Assembly (NCBI RefSeq): GCF_000016645.1
Contig: NC_009441.1
Location: 1,674,001-1,738,000 of the forward strand
From: Flavobacterium johnsoniae UW101
Lineage (GTDB): Bacteria > Bacteroidota > Bacteroidia > Flavobacteriales > Flavobacteriaceae
DNA length: 64,000 bases
Direction: 5' to 3'
The notes under the pieces are model-generated. The model worked only from the letters and a program-made list of their open reading frames with translations, made no database searches and was not told the origin of the DNA. The first letter of the stretch is position 1. Each line of letters starts with the position of its first letter. Both the position numbers and the translations under genes were made by a program. Positions 18,672 to 27,496 of this stretch are shown here, in pieces.

Positions 18672-19271
18672 ATGCAGGAAGCTATCGATTTTCTAACCAA
18701 TAAAAATCCAATCTTTCGGGAGATAATCGAAAAATATGGATTGCCGCCCATTCCAAAACGGCCTCAGGGGTTTGAAACTTTGGTGTTATTAATTTTGGAA
18801 CAGCAGGTTTCTATAGATTCGGCGAAAGCCACATTCTTAAAAATAAAAGAATATACAACCTGCAATCCTGAAACGATGGTCATTTTACCTGATGAAGAAT
18901 ATCGAAATCTTGGAGTGAGCCGTCAAAAAACAAAATACATTAAAATTTTAGCCGAAGCAATTTTGAACAAAGAGTTAGATGTTGAAAGTTTAGCTTCAAA
19001 ACCAGCAAAGCAGGTTCGTGAAGAACTTATTAAATTGAAAGGAATTGGAAACTGGACAATTGATATTTATTTAATGTTTTGTCTTCAGGAACCGGATTTG
19101 ATTCCGTTAGGCGATATTGCAGTTGTAAATACCATTAAAGAACTGCTGGATATTCATGATAAACAAGAAATGGAAATACATGCAGAACAGTGGAGTCCTT
19201 ATAGATCTTATGCGACCTATTTGCTCTGGCATTATTATTTAAATAAGCGAAATAGGAAAATTACATATTAA
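18672..19271 (+). CDS. HhH-GPD base-excision DNA glycosylase (AlkA-like)
   Basis: This 199 aa enzyme probably removes alkylated bases (3-methyladenine type). It has LVLLILEQQVSIDSAKATFL, the start of the family core, then the helix-hairpin-helix LIKLKGIGNWTIDIYLMFCL followed by DLIPLGDIAVV, where the Asp of the LGD motif is the expected catalytic residue. There is no C-terminal 4Fe-4S cluster, so it belongs to the AlkA/MPG II side rather than MutY/Nth. It is shorter than E. coli AlkA, lacking the extra N-terminal domain. It stands alone. Confidence 0.88.
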   Translation: MQEAIDFLTNKNPIFREIIEKYGLPPIPKRPQGFETLVLLILEQQVSIDSAKATFLKIKEYTTCNPETMVILPDEEYRNLGVSRQKTKYIKILAEAILNKELDVESLASKPAKQVREELIKLKGIGNWTIDIYLMFCLQEPDLIPLGDIAVVNTIKELLDIHDKQEMEIHAEQWSPYRSYATYLLWHYYLNKRNRKITY

Positions 19272-19289
19272 CTGTCTGTTATATAAAAA

Positions 19290-19338
19290 GAAAAGTATAT
19301 TAATTAATGTATATATATACAGATTAATATACTTTTTT
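19290..19338 (+). terminator. Terminator-like long AT hairpin after the glycosylase gene
   Basis: AAAAGTATATTAAT (19291-19304) pairs with ATTAATATACTTTT (19323-19336), followed by more T. The stem is long but AT-only. Confidence 0.7.
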
Positions 19339-19340
19339 CA

Positions 19341-19370
19341 TTGTAAAAAAGGATTGTTTGGTTACTTTTG
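19341..19370 (+). promoter_or_regulatory. Promoter of ppa (TTG-N19-TAnnTTTG)
   Basis: TTG at 19341-19343 and TACTTTTG at 19363-19370, with 19 bp between. The element overlaps the 5' end of the longest open frame (ATG 19354), which fixes the true ppa start at 19405. Confidence 0.7.
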
Positions 19371-19404
19371 CAATCGAAATTATAGATATAATAATAAAAC
19401 AAAA

Positions 19405-19935
19405 ATGACCGCAGACAAACTAACAACTTTCGATGTATTAATCGAAATACCAAGAGGAAGCAGAAATAAATATGAGTACGATTTTGAAATCAAAAGAATG
19501 CGTTTCGACAGAATGTTATTCTCTTCAATGATGTACCCTGCAGATTACGGATTTATTCCAGAAACTTTAGCTCTTGACGGTGATCCTCTTGATGTATTGG
19601 TTTTAGTAAATGAACCAACTTTCCCTGGATGTGTTATGGAAGTAAAACCAATTGGTGTTTTCCATATGGCAGATGATAAAGGACCAGACGAAAAAATTAT
19701 TTGTGTACCAGTTTCAGATCCAATCTGGAATTCATTAAACGATCTTTCTGATATTAACCCTCACTTAGTAAAAGAAATTGAGCATTTCTTCCAGGTTTAT
19801 AAAGATCTTGAAAACAAAAAAGTTGATGTTGAAGGATGGGGAGATGTAAAAGAGGCTTACGAAATTATTGCAGAGTGCACTAAGCGTTTTGATGATATTG
19901 AAAATAAACCAGCAGGATTATTTAGTATTAAATAA
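19405..19935 (+). CDS. ppa: Inorganic pyrophosphatase
   Basis: This family I soluble enzyme hydrolyses pyrophosphate in the cytoplasm. The 176 aa protein starts MTADKLTTFDVLIEIPRG. It has the family signature DGDPLDVLVLVNEP with the metal-binding aspartates, plus EIPRGSRNKYEYD and MMYPADYGFIPETL. The longer frame starting at 19354 is rejected because the promoter lies in it. Its neighbour hppA is a membrane pyrophosphatase, so two pyrophosphate-consuming enzymes sit side by side, separated by a terminator. Confidence 0.96.
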   Translation: MTADKLTTFDVLIEIPRGSRNKYEYDFEIKRMRFDRMLFSSMMYPADYGFIPETLALDGDPLDVLVLVNEPTFPGCVMEVKPIGVFHMADDKGPDEKIICVPVSDPIWNSLNDLSDINPHLVKEIEHFFQVYKDLENKKVDVEGWGDVKEAYEIIAECTKRFDDIENKPAGLFSIK

Positions 19936-19956
19936 TTTAAGCATTCATAATTTATA

Positions 19957-19996
19957 AAAAAAGCAATACTGCCGTCAGGAGTATTGCTTTTTTGTT
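19957..19996 (+). terminator. Intrinsic terminator of ppa
   Basis: AAGCAATACT (19961-19970) pairs with AGTATTGCTT (19980-19989), followed by T-run. Confidence 0.88.
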
Positions 19997-20048
19997 TAAA
20001 TTCGTTTTAGTTAGTTTGTTGACTATTAACCAAAACCAATAAAATATT

Positions 20049-22592
20049 ATGAATGCATTTATGATTTACCTGCCAATTGTCATGGCAGTTTTAGGATTAC
20101 TTTTCATGGGAATAAAAAGGACTTGGGTTTTAAAACAAGACGCTGGAGACGGTAAAATGAAAGAGATTTCAGATTACATCTACGAAGGAGCCTTAGCCTT
20201 CCTAAAAGCCGAATACAAACTGTTAACCATCTTTGTAATTATTGCCAGCTTAGCTTTGGCAGGAATCACTTTTATTCCGGGAGTAAAAACCCATTTATTA
20301 ATTGTAATTGCCTTTATTTTTGGTGCATTATTTTCTGCTTACGCCGGAAATATTGGAATGAAAATAGCAACTAAAACAAACGTAAGAACTACTCAGGCCG
20401 CGCGTACAAGTTTACCGCAGGCATTAAAAGTTTCTTTTGGCGGCGGCACCGTAATGGGTTTAGGCGTTGCTGGATTAGCAGTATTAGGTTTAACAGCCTT
20501 TTTTATAATTTTCTTTAATTTATTTTCTGGCGGAGTCTGGAAAGATACCGAAACAATGACCGTTGTTTTAGAAACTTTAGCGGGATTTTCGCTTGGTGCA
20601 GAATCAATTGCTTTGTTTGCCAGAGTTGGAGGCGGAATCTACACAAAAGCAGCCGATGTTGGTGCTGACTTAGTTGGTAAAGTTGAAGCTGGAATTCCAG
20701 AAGATGATCCGCGTAATCCTGCAACAATTGCAGATAACGTTGGAGATAACGTAGGTGATGTTGCCGGTATGGGAGCTGATTTATTTGGTTCGTATGTGGC
20801 AACCGTTTTGGCCGCAATGGTTCTAGGGAATTATGTTATAAAAGATATGGGCGGCAGTATTAATGACGCTTTTGGCGGTATTGGACCAATTTTACTTCCA
20901 ATGGCAATTGCCGGTTTCGGAATTTTATTCTCAATTATTGGAACAACTTTAGTGAAAATTTCAGATGATAATGCTAAAGAAGCACAAGTACAGAAAGCAT
21001 TAAATATAGGAAACTGGGTTTCAATTGTTTTAACAGCTGTAGCTTGTTTCTTTTTAGTACAGCACATGCTTCCTGAAACGATGCAGATGAGTTTCTTTGG
21101 AGAAGGATCAAAAGCCATTTCATCAATGCGTGTTTTTTACGCGACTTTGGTTGGATTAGTTGTTGGAGGTGCTATCTCATCAGTAACTGAATATTATACC
21201 GGATTAGGAACAAAACCAGTAATGGCTATTGTTCAAAAATCATCTACAGGAGCAGGAACTAACGTAATTGCAGGTTTAGCAACAGGAATGATTTCGACTT
21301 TTCCAACCGTATTATTGTTTGCTGTAGCAATTTGGATTTCGTATGCTTTAGCAGGATTCTATGGAGTAGCTTTAGCGGCTTCGGCCATGATGGCTACAAC
21401 AGCAATGCAATTGGCAATTGATGCTTTTGGGCCAATATCTGACAACGCTGGTGGAATCGCCGAAATGAGCGAATTACCAAAAGAGGTTCGCACCAGAACC
21501 GATATTTTAGATTCAGTAGGAAACACAACTGCAGCAACCGGAAAAGGATTTGCGATTGCTTCTGCAGCTTTAACTTCATTAGCCTTATTTGCTGCTTACG
21601 TAACTTTTACAGGAATTGATGGAATTAATATTTTTAAGGCGCCAGTTTTAGCCATGTTATTTGTGGGTGGAATGATTCCGGTAGTTTTCTCAGCTTTAGC
21701 GATGAATTCTGTTGGAAAAGCCGCAATGGATATGGTTTACGAAGTACGTCGTCAGTTTAAGGAAATTCCGGGAATTATGGAAGGAACCGGAAAACCGGAG
21801 TATGGAAAATGTGTTGAAATTTCTACAAAAGCTGCTTTGCGTGAAATGATGCTTCCGGGAATTTTAACGATTGGTTTTCCAATTGCAATTGTACTTTTAG
21901 GAAAATTAGTTTACTCAGATAATAACCAGTTAATTGCTGAAATGCTAGGCGGATATATGGCTGGAGTTACGGTTTCTGGAGTTCTTTGGGCTGTTTTTCA
22001 AAACAACGCCGGAGGTGCGTGGGACAATGCTAAAAAATCTTTTGAAGCCGGAGTTATGATCAATGGAGAAATGACATACAAAGGTTCTGATGCACATAAA
22101 GCAGCGGTTACGGGAGATACAGTTGGAGATCCATTTAAAGATACTTCAGGACCTTCAATGAATATTTTAATCAAATTAACGTGTTTAATTGGATTGGTAA
22201 TTGCACCAATTTTAGGAGAAGGACATTCTCCATCAGACATTGCAGGAAAAGCTTCTTGCTGTGCAAAAATAGAAATGCATGCCGGAGTTTCTAAATGCGG
22301 TGATATGTCTGGAATGACAAAAGAAGAATGTATTAAAATGTGTAAAGAAAAAGGCTGTTCGCCAGAAGAAACAGCAAAATGTCTGGCTCATTTTGATGCA
22401 AGTGGAAAATATCAAAAAACAGACTGTTTTGATACAAGTAAATATGAGAAAAAATCAGTTAATGTTGAAGTGAAAAATATAAACGGAAAAACCACAGGAA
22501 CTGTTACTAAAACAGAAAATGGTAAAACAACAACCGAAGTTTTCGAAGGAACCGAAGAAGAAGTTTTAGCAAAAGTGGAAGCCGCTAAATAA
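20049..22592 (+). CDS. hppA: Membrane-bound, K+-dependent pyrophosphatase (H+ or Na+ pump)
   Basis: It couples pyrophosphate hydrolysis to ion pumping across the inner membrane. The 847 aa protein has many membrane helices and the substrate motif DDPRNPATIADNVGDNVGDV, with further Asp/Lys motifs DAFGPISDNAGGIAEMS and GDTVGDPFKDTSGPS. In the GNTTAATGKG segment the position that is Lys in K+-independent enzymes is Ala, and Gly follows three residues on, so it belongs to the K+-dependent branch, which includes Na+ pumps. The last 100 or so residues, after the final membrane helix, are an unusual tail: nine cysteines (from ASCCAKIEMHAGVSKCGDM to TDC) and then a polar Thr/Glu/Lys-rich end. Confidence 0.96.
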   Translation: MNAFMIYLPIVMAVLGLLFMGIKRTWVLKQDAGDGKMKEISDYIYEGALAFLKAEYKLLTIFVIIASLALAGITFIPGVKTHLLIVIAFIFGALFSAYAGNIGMKIATKTNVRTTQAARTSLPQALKVSFGGGTVMGLGVAGLAVLGLTAFFIIFFNLFSGGVWKDTETMTVVLETLAGFSLGAESIALFARVGGGIYTKAADVGADLVGKVEAGIPEDDPRNPATIADNVGDNVGDVAGMGADLFGSYVATVLAAMVLGNYVIKDMGGSINDAFGGIGPILLPMAIAGFGILFSIIGTTLVKISDDNAKEAQVQKALNIGNWVSIVLTAVACFFLVQHMLPETMQMSFFGEGSKAISSMRVFYATLVGLVVGGAISSVTEYYTGLGTKPVMAIVQKSSTGAGTNVIAGLATGMISTFPTVLLFAVAIWISYALAGFYGVALAASAMMATTAMQLAIDAFGPISDNAGGIAEMSELPKEVRTRTDILDSVGNTTAATGKGFAIASAALTSLALFAAYVTFTGIDGINIFKAPVLAMLFVGGMIPVVFSALAMNSVGKAAMDMVYEVRRQFKEIPGIMEGTGKPEYGKCVEISTKAALREMMLPGILTIGFPIAIVLLGKLVYSDNNQLIAEMLGGYMAGVTVSGVLWAVFQNNAGGAWDNAKKSFEAGVMINGEMTYKGSDAHKAAVTGDTVGDPFKDTSGPSMNILIKLTCLIGLVIAPILGEGHSPSDIAGKASCCAKIEMHAGVSKCGDMSGMTKEECIKMCKEKGCSPEETAKCLAHFDASGKYQKTDCFDTSKYEKKSVNVEVKNINGKTTGTVTKTENGKTTTEVFEGTEEEVLAKVEAAK

Positions 22593-22612
22593 TAACTTTG
22601 ACAACATTTCAA

Positions 22613-22654
22613 AATAAAAAAATGCCTCTAAAGAAATTTAGCGGCATTTTTTGT
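22613..22654 (+). terminator. Intrinsic terminator of hppA
   Basis: AAATGCC-T-CTAAA pairs with TTTAG-C-GGCATTT with one mismatch, followed by T-run. It is very similar to the hairpin at 23221-23252 on the other side of the next gene. Confidence 0.8.
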
Positions 22655-22655
22655 A

Positions 22656-23144
22656 TCAAATTTTCTCAATTTTAATAATATCTGTTTTATTGTGTTCGAG
22701 ATAATGGATTTTTATAGGCATCCCAATATATAATTGTGAAAACGGAAAAGGAGGATTGTTGTTTAGTAATGTTATTCTCCAGCTATCAATAATTCGATAT
22801 TCAGTACTTATGATAAATCTAATTCCTATTCTATAATTATATGTTTCTTTAAAATCTAAAACAATAGTTGATTGGATTAATTTATTTTTTGCTTTTACAC
22901 TCTTATAAGTATATATGTAACCAGGAATGACATATTTAAAAACTAAAAAAATCATAGCAGCTAATAACAGTAAGCCAAATAATTGTAATTCATCAAAATT
23001 ATAAAATGAAAAGTCACTAATATAGGTATAGATGAAAAAGCCAAAAAGAGGTAATAGTAATATTCCTAAAACAATTCGACTTATGAATAATTTTTTGAAC
23101 ATTCTTTTTTCATCGTTAGATAAGGGAGAAGAAATAATTGTCAT
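22656..23144 (-). CDS. Hypothetical two-helix membrane protein
   Basis: I do not recognise this 162 aa protein. It starts MTIISSPLSNDEKRMFKK and has two membrane helices (ISRIVLGILLLPLFGFFIYT and LFGLLLLAAMIFLVFKYVIP), followed by about 85 polar residues with beta-strand character ending in HNKTDIIKIEKI. The frame is open to an upstream ATG at 23186, but a -7 promoter element lies at 23164-23171 on this strand, so transcription probably begins after that ATG. It is read towards hppA and sits between two near-identical hairpins, which suggests a late arrival. Confidence 0.65.
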   Translation of the reverse strand: MTIISSPLSNDEKRMFKKLFISRIVLGILLLPLFGFFIYTYISDFSFYNFDELQLFGLLLLAAMIFLVFKYVIPGYIYTYKSVKAKNKLIQSTIVLDFKETYNYRIGIRFIISTEYRIIDSWRITLLNNNPPFPFSQLYIGMPIKIHYLEHNKTDIIKIEKI

Positions 23145-23163
23145 TTCGCTATAAATAAAAGTG

Positions 23164-23171
23164 CAAATATA
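23164..23171 (-). promoter_or_regulatory. -7 element deciding the start of the hypothetical membrane protein
   Basis: On the minus strand the sequence reads TATATTTG, matching TAnnTTTG. The predicted transcript start falls about 13 bp before the ATG at 23144. Confidence 0.5.
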
Positions 23172-23218
23172 GTAATTTTCTTTCATTTTGTTTTTTATGA
23201 AATTGAATAGTTAAAAAG

Positions 23219-23253
23219 AGAAAAATGCCTCTAAATTTTAGAGGCATTTTTTA
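23219..23253. terminator. Hairpin with perfect stem in a divergent gap
   Basis: AAAAATGCCTCTAAA pairs with TTTAGAGGCATTTTT, followed by T. It lies between the starts of two divergent genes, where a terminator is not expected, and matches the hppA terminator in sequence. Confidence 0.75.
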
Positions 23254-23422
23254 TTTGAGTTACTTAAGAAAAACAAAGAGCATATTTTTTCGGGGTTAAA
23301 TAAATGTCTTAAAATGTTATTTTAAAAACTTTTTGCGGCTGTTTTCAATCTATTTTCAATCTAATTTCGCCCCTTATAAATCTAGGAGATTGAATTTTAG
23401 GAATTTGTAAAAAGATTAAGAA

Positions 23423-24781
23423 ATGAAAAAAATTATACACATATTGCTATTACTGCAGAGTGGGTTTATTATGGCTCAAACTGAAACAGTTGTTTCACCA
23501 AATGGGAAAAAAGTGCAGGTTAATCCTTATGCTAACAATGGATTGCAGGCCAATAATGGTTATGTTCAGTTAGGCGGGCCATTAGTACAGCCTTCTGTTT
23601 TAACTACTGACAGTAACTTTACACTGGGAATAGCAGGACTAACAGCAGGTGCTGCTACAGATGATATTTTAGTATTAGATTCAAATAATATCTTAAGAAA
23701 AGTCAGCGCTTCTTCATTAACGTCAGGGTATTGGAGTTTATTAGGAAATGCGGGAACAAACTCTGCGGTTAATTTTTTAGGAACTACAGATAACACACCT
23801 CTTGTGTTTAAAGTTAATAATCAATATGCAGGTAAACTATCTTCTACATCGACGGCTTTTGGTTACAATGCTTTAAATTCTGTTACTGCATTACAAGGTG
23901 CAGGAAATACAGCTATTGGTGTTTCTGCAATGGCTCTTACTACCAGCACTGGTATGTATAATACAGCGCTAGGAGGGAATACTTTAGCAAATAATACTAC
24001 AGGTAGCAATAATATTGCAATTGGATACCAGAGTGGTAATACTATTACAACAGGCAGTAATAACATTACAATAGGGGCATCAACTACTCCAGTTGGTCCA
24101 AGTTCGGCAGCGGCAAGTAATGAGATGAATATTGGTAATACTTTGTACGGTACTGGGGTTAACAACAGTAATGCAGGAAAAATAGGGGTAAACACCAATG
24201 CGCCAACCGCAGAAATGGACGTAAACGGTTATGCCAGAGTTCGTTCAATGAATGTGGGAGATCTAACTGATAACGTAGTAACAGCAGATGCAAATGGTAA
24301 TTTGCGTCAAAGGGCAGCAATAGATGTTTCAGCAACTACATTGGGCTTTGCAAAGTTAGGTTCGGGGGTTAACTTTACTGCTTCTGGATCATATTTTTAT
24401 ACAGGGACTGTGCTTACTCTGGGGCCTGGTAAATGGCTGGTAACTTTAAATATGTTATTATCAAAATCATCAGGAACATTAGTTGCAACAGGTGCAACTG
24501 AAACCTGGTGGGTGCGTTCTGGTTTCAGTAACAGCTCTACTGTTTTTGCTACTAGCTCGGATATTATTTCTACTAATACACTTATAAGCGGTTTACTGCC
24601 ATCTAGCAGCTATTATGCGATGCTTTATGGAACCGTAATTATTAACAATACTTCTGGAGCTAATAAAAACTATTATTATTGGGGCGGAAATGTAGCAGCT
24701 GTTAATCCTGCTGGTACAATGTTAAATTTTGGTGGCAGCAACTGGTCTGAAGATTATGTCACATTTCAAAAAATCAATTAA
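23423..24781 (+). CDS. Secreted surface protein with YadA-head-like repeats
   Basis: The 452 aa protein starts with a signal peptide (MKKIIHILLLLQSGFIMAQ). Residues about 140-240 carry repeats of the type N-TAIG-xxAL / NNIAIGYQSGN / NNITIGAST, the beta-roll repeat of trimeric autotransporter heads and phage-fibre-like proteins. Before it is AFGYNALNSV, and after it GKIGVNTNAPTAEMDVNGYA, the pivot segment common in Bacteroidetes tail-fibre-like secreted proteins. The C-terminal 150 residues form an unassigned beta-rich domain. No T9SS C-terminal sorting domain is evident. A surface or adhesion role is inference. Confidence 0.7.
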   Translation: MKKIIHILLLLQSGFIMAQTETVVSPNGKKVQVNPYANNGLQANNGYVQLGGPLVQPSVLTTDSNFTLGIAGLTAGAATDDILVLDSNNILRKVSASSLTSGYWSLLGNAGTNSAVNFLGTTDNTPLVFKVNNQYAGKLSSTSTAFGYNALNSVTALQGAGNTAIGVSAMALTTSTGMYNTALGGNTLANNTTGSNNIAIGYQSGNTITTGSNNITIGASTTPVGPSSAAASNEMNIGNTLYGTGVNNSNAGKIGVNTNAPTAEMDVNGYARVRSMNVGDLTDNVVTADANGNLRQRAAIDVSATTLGFAKLGSGVNFTASGSYFYTGTVLTLGPGKWLVTLNMLLSKSSGTLVATGATETWWVRSGFSNSSTVFATSSDIISTNTLISGLLPSSSYYAMLYGTVIINNTSGANKNYYYWGGNVAAVNPAGTMLNFGGSNWSEDYVTFQKIN

Positions 24782-24800
24782 TAAAGGAATATCCATTAAT

Positions 24801-24841
24801 ATAAAAAGAGGCTGTCTAAATCTAGACAGCCTCTTTTTTAT
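24801..24841 (+). terminator. Intrinsic terminator after the head-repeat protein gene
   Basis: AAAAGAGGCTGTCTA pairs with TAGACAGCCTCTTTT with a short loop and T-run. Confidence 0.9.
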
Positions 24842-24898
24842 TTAAAAGTGAAGTAAAAAAACTAACACAATTTTATTTGGTTTTTGCAGCGACAGAGA

Positions 24899-25513
24899 CT
24901 AAAACAGCCCGTTCAATTCAGCATCAATTCTATTAATGATGTCTCCCAAATCTTCAGGATTATCAACAAAATTAATATTGTCAACATCAATAATTAGTAA
25001 CTTTCCTTTTGTATAAGTCTGAATCCAGGCTTCGTATCTTTCATTTAAACGGCTTAAATAATCGATAGAAATAGAGTTTTCGTATTCGCGTCCGCGTTTG
25101 TGAATTTGTCCAACTAAATTAGGGATAGTGCTTCTTAAATAAATTAATAAATCTGGTGCTTTTACCAACGATTCCATTAATTCGAATAAAGACGTATAAT
25201 TTTCAAAATCACGGCTTGTCATTAATCCCATTGCGTATAAGTTGGGAGCAAAAATATAAGCATCTTCATAAATCGTTCTGTCCTGAATGATTTTTTTTCC
25301 GCTTTCGCGGATTTGCTGCACCTGACGAAAACGACTGTTTAAGAAATAAATCTGTAAATTAAAAGACCAGCGTTCCATTTGATGATAAAAATCGTCTAAG
25401 TACGGATTATCAACTACATCTTCATAATGAGGCTCCCATTTAAAATGTTTCGCTAATAATTTAGTTAATGTAGTTTTTCCTGCGCCTATATTTCCTGCTA
25501 TTGCTATGTGCAT
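24899..25513 (-). CDS. Deoxynucleoside kinase (dNK family)
   Basis: It phosphorylates deoxynucleosides in nucleotide salvage. The 204 aa protein has the P-loop IAGNIGAGKTTLTKLLAKHF at the N-terminus, WSFNLQIYFLNSRFRQVQQI and IIQDRTIYEDAYIFA (the ERS/DRT catalytic region), and the lid-like KRGREYENSISIDYLSRLN. The substrate base cannot be told; bacterial members are mostly deoxyadenosine or deoxyguanosine kinases. Its start codon overlaps the stop of the preceding gene by one base, so the two are translationally coupled. Confidence 0.92.
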   Translation of the reverse strand: MHIAIAGNIGAGKTTLTKLLAKHFKWEPHYEDVVDNPYLDDFYHQMERWSFNLQIYFLNSRFRQVQQIRESGKKIIQDRTIYEDAYIFAPNLYAMGLMTSRDFENYTSLFELMESLVKAPDLLIYLRSTIPNLVGQIHKRGREYENSISIDYLSRLNERYEAWIQTYTKGKLLIIDVDNINFVDNPEDLGDIINRIDAELNGLF

Positions 25514-26316
25514 TACCGTGTTACGATTTTATAATTTAAAATTTCTTTAGCTGTAAAAATAGATAAAATTTGGTCTTTGTAATAGTATTTGTCAAACGTT
25601 TTTTCTAAAATTTCAATTTCTGAAATTGTGTTTGTATTTTCTCTCAAATACAGTGCATTAGCTTTGCTGAAAATGTATTTTTGAGGAGAAATTATTTCAA
25701 TTTTATCAAAATCGGGAACGGTTCCCAAACTCGAAATTTTACCGAAAATATCACAAGAAAACCAATTGTTTTTTTTATCAATCCAAAAGAAAGTATTAAA
25801 GTCGGTTTGGTAATATTTTATGCTTTCTGTAAGCGGAATTGAAACTGTTTTGTATTCATTTTTTAAATAATCAAAAAGCCCGATCTGCTGGTTTAAAGTA
25901 TTAAAAATCCAAAGCTGGTTTTGAGTCGACATTCCAATAGCGTTTACAACAATAGGAATGGTATTTTGCGAAAAATTAATTTCGGTCATTTTATTTAGTT
26001 GATTATCCAGAAGAACAACGCTGTTAAAATCTTCGTAAAACAATACAATTTTAAGCGGATTCTGAATGTCGACTTTAGTAATATTTCCCAAAGAGACATT
26101 TTTATATTCAAAAATCTCGTTTCCTTTTATTTTGGAGAAAACATTGTTTTTTATCTGATATGAATATCCAAAAGAGTCATAACCAATAAATTCATCGGCA
26201 TCAATTTTAAATTTTGAAATTAAAACAGGATTTACTTTTTGGCTTTGCCCAAATATAATCGAGGAAAAACATGCGATAAACAGCAATACTAAAATTTGGC
26301 GCAGCGTTTTACTCAT
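25513..26316 (-). CDS. Secreted hypothetical protein, possible beta-propeller
   Basis: The 267 aa protein has a signal peptide (MSKTLRQILVLLFIACFSSI, cleavage near IFGQS). The remainder is strand-rich with repeated blocks such as LVLLDNQLNKMTEINF, TQNQLWIFNTLNQQIGLFDY and FFWIDKKNNWFSCDIFGK, which look like beta-propeller blades. It is conserved next to the deoxynucleoside kinase in flavobacteria as far as I recall, but the function is unknown. Confidence 0.65.
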   Translation of the reverse strand: MSKTLRQILVLLFIACFSSIIFGQSQKVNPVLISKFKIDADEFIGYDSFGYSYQIKNNVFSKIKGNEIFEYKNVSLGNITKVDIQNPLKIVLFYEDFNSVVLLDNQLNKMTEINFSQNTIPIVVNAIGMSTQNQLWIFNTLNQQIGLFDYLKNEYKTVSIPLTESIKYYQTDFNTFFWIDKKNNWFSCDIFGKISSLGTVPDFDKIEIISPQKYIFSKANALYLRENTNTISEIEILEKTFDKYYYKDQILSIFTAKEILNYKIVTR

Positions 26317-26549
26317 AAATTTAATAATTTCGAATAGCCAAAGTACAAAAAGTGCAGTAAAGAATACCTTTAAATTAGCATTTTAGCCCATATTTAGATT
26401 TAAACCTTTCCAAAATCTAATAGTCTTACAAACTTGCTGTTCTGTCGATAGCATTTTGGCATTAATATATTTAACTTTCAGTATCTTAAAATTAATAATA
26501 AATTTGAATGTAAGTTTGACCAACTTTACAATCTATTAAACATTTACAC

Positions 26550-27437
26550 ATGAAAAAACTAACCTATTTGCTTTTAGTATTGGCTTTCAGTCAGGTTCAG
26601 GCACAAAAAGATTTTCAGGGAATGGCGGTTTACGAATCTAAAACTCAGGCTCCTAAATTTGAAGGAATGAGAGCAGGAAATCGTGATATAACGCCGGAAA
26701 TGCAAAAATCAATGGAAGAGCGAATGAAAAAAATGCTGGAGAAAACTTTTATTTTAAATTTTGACAAAACGGCTTCTATTTATAAAGAAGAAGAAAAATT
26801 AGATACTCCCGGACAGCAGGGCGGAGGGATGCGAATGATGATGAACTCTATGATGGGAGGCGGAGGCACTTTTTATAAAGATGTTAAAACCAAATCCTAT
26901 ACAGTTGATAAAGAATTTATGGGTAAAGAATTTCTAGTTGTAGATTCTCTGCCAAAATTAAATTGGAAACTGGAACAGGAAACCAAACAAATAGGCGGGT
27001 ACAATTGTTTTAAAGCAACAGCTGTAAAAGAAGCCAGTAAAACCGATTTTAGAAATTTCAGACCTAAAAATAATGATGATAAAAAGGATGAGGTAAAAAA
27101 GACTTCGGGAGATACAAAAACGAATTTTGAAGACAATTTTGAAATTCCGAAAGAAATTGTTGTTACAGCTTGGTATACGCCGGAGATTCCGGTTAATCAG
27201 GGTCCGGAAAACTATTGGGGACTTCCGGGTTTAATTTTGGAAGTTAACGATGGAAAAACAACCATTTTATGTTCTAAAATTGTTTTAAATGCCAAAGATA
27301 AAGTCGAAATAAAACCATCTAAAAAAGGAAAAGTAATTTCTCAAAAAGACTATGATGAAACGGTAATTAAAAAAATGGAAGAGTTTAGAGAAATGAACCG
27401 CGGACGTGCCGGAGGCCCACCGCCAATGGGAAGATAA
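26550..27437 (+). CDS. GLPGLI family secreted protein
   Basis: The 295 aa protein has a signal peptide (MKKLTYLLLVLAFSQVQAQ) and the family-naming motif in NYWGLPGLILEVNDGKT near residue 225. It also has an N-terminal strand pair (GMAVYESKTQAPKFEG), a Met-rich stretch (MRMMMNSMMGGGG) and a Gly/Pro-rich C-terminus (GRAGGPPPMGR). The family is periplasmic or outer-membrane linked in Bacteroidetes and often pairs with a TonB-receptor-like barrel, as here with the next gene. A metal-related role has been suggested for some such pairs but is not shown by the sequence. Confidence 0.85.
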   Translation: MKKLTYLLLVLAFSQVQAQKDFQGMAVYESKTQAPKFEGMRAGNRDITPEMQKSMEERMKKMLEKTFILNFDKTASIYKEEEKLDTPGQQGGGMRMMMNSMMGGGGTFYKDVKTKSYTVDKEFMGKEFLVVDSLPKLNWKLEQETKQIGGYNCFKATAVKEASKTDFRNFRPKNNDDKKDEVKKTSGDTKTNFEDNFEIPKEIVVTAWYTPEIPVNQGPENYWGLPGLILEVNDGKTTILCSKIVLNAKDKVEIKPSKKGKVISQKDYDETVIKKMEEFREMNRGRAGGPPPMGR

Positions 27438-27496
27438 AATTTATACGATTCCAAAAAAAATCCCGAAGCTTCGGGCCAAATTCCAATATTCTGATA

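Noticed and set aside
19354..19404. Longer N-terminus for ppa
   Set aside because: The promoter elements (19341-19370) lie within it and family members start at the ATG at 19405.
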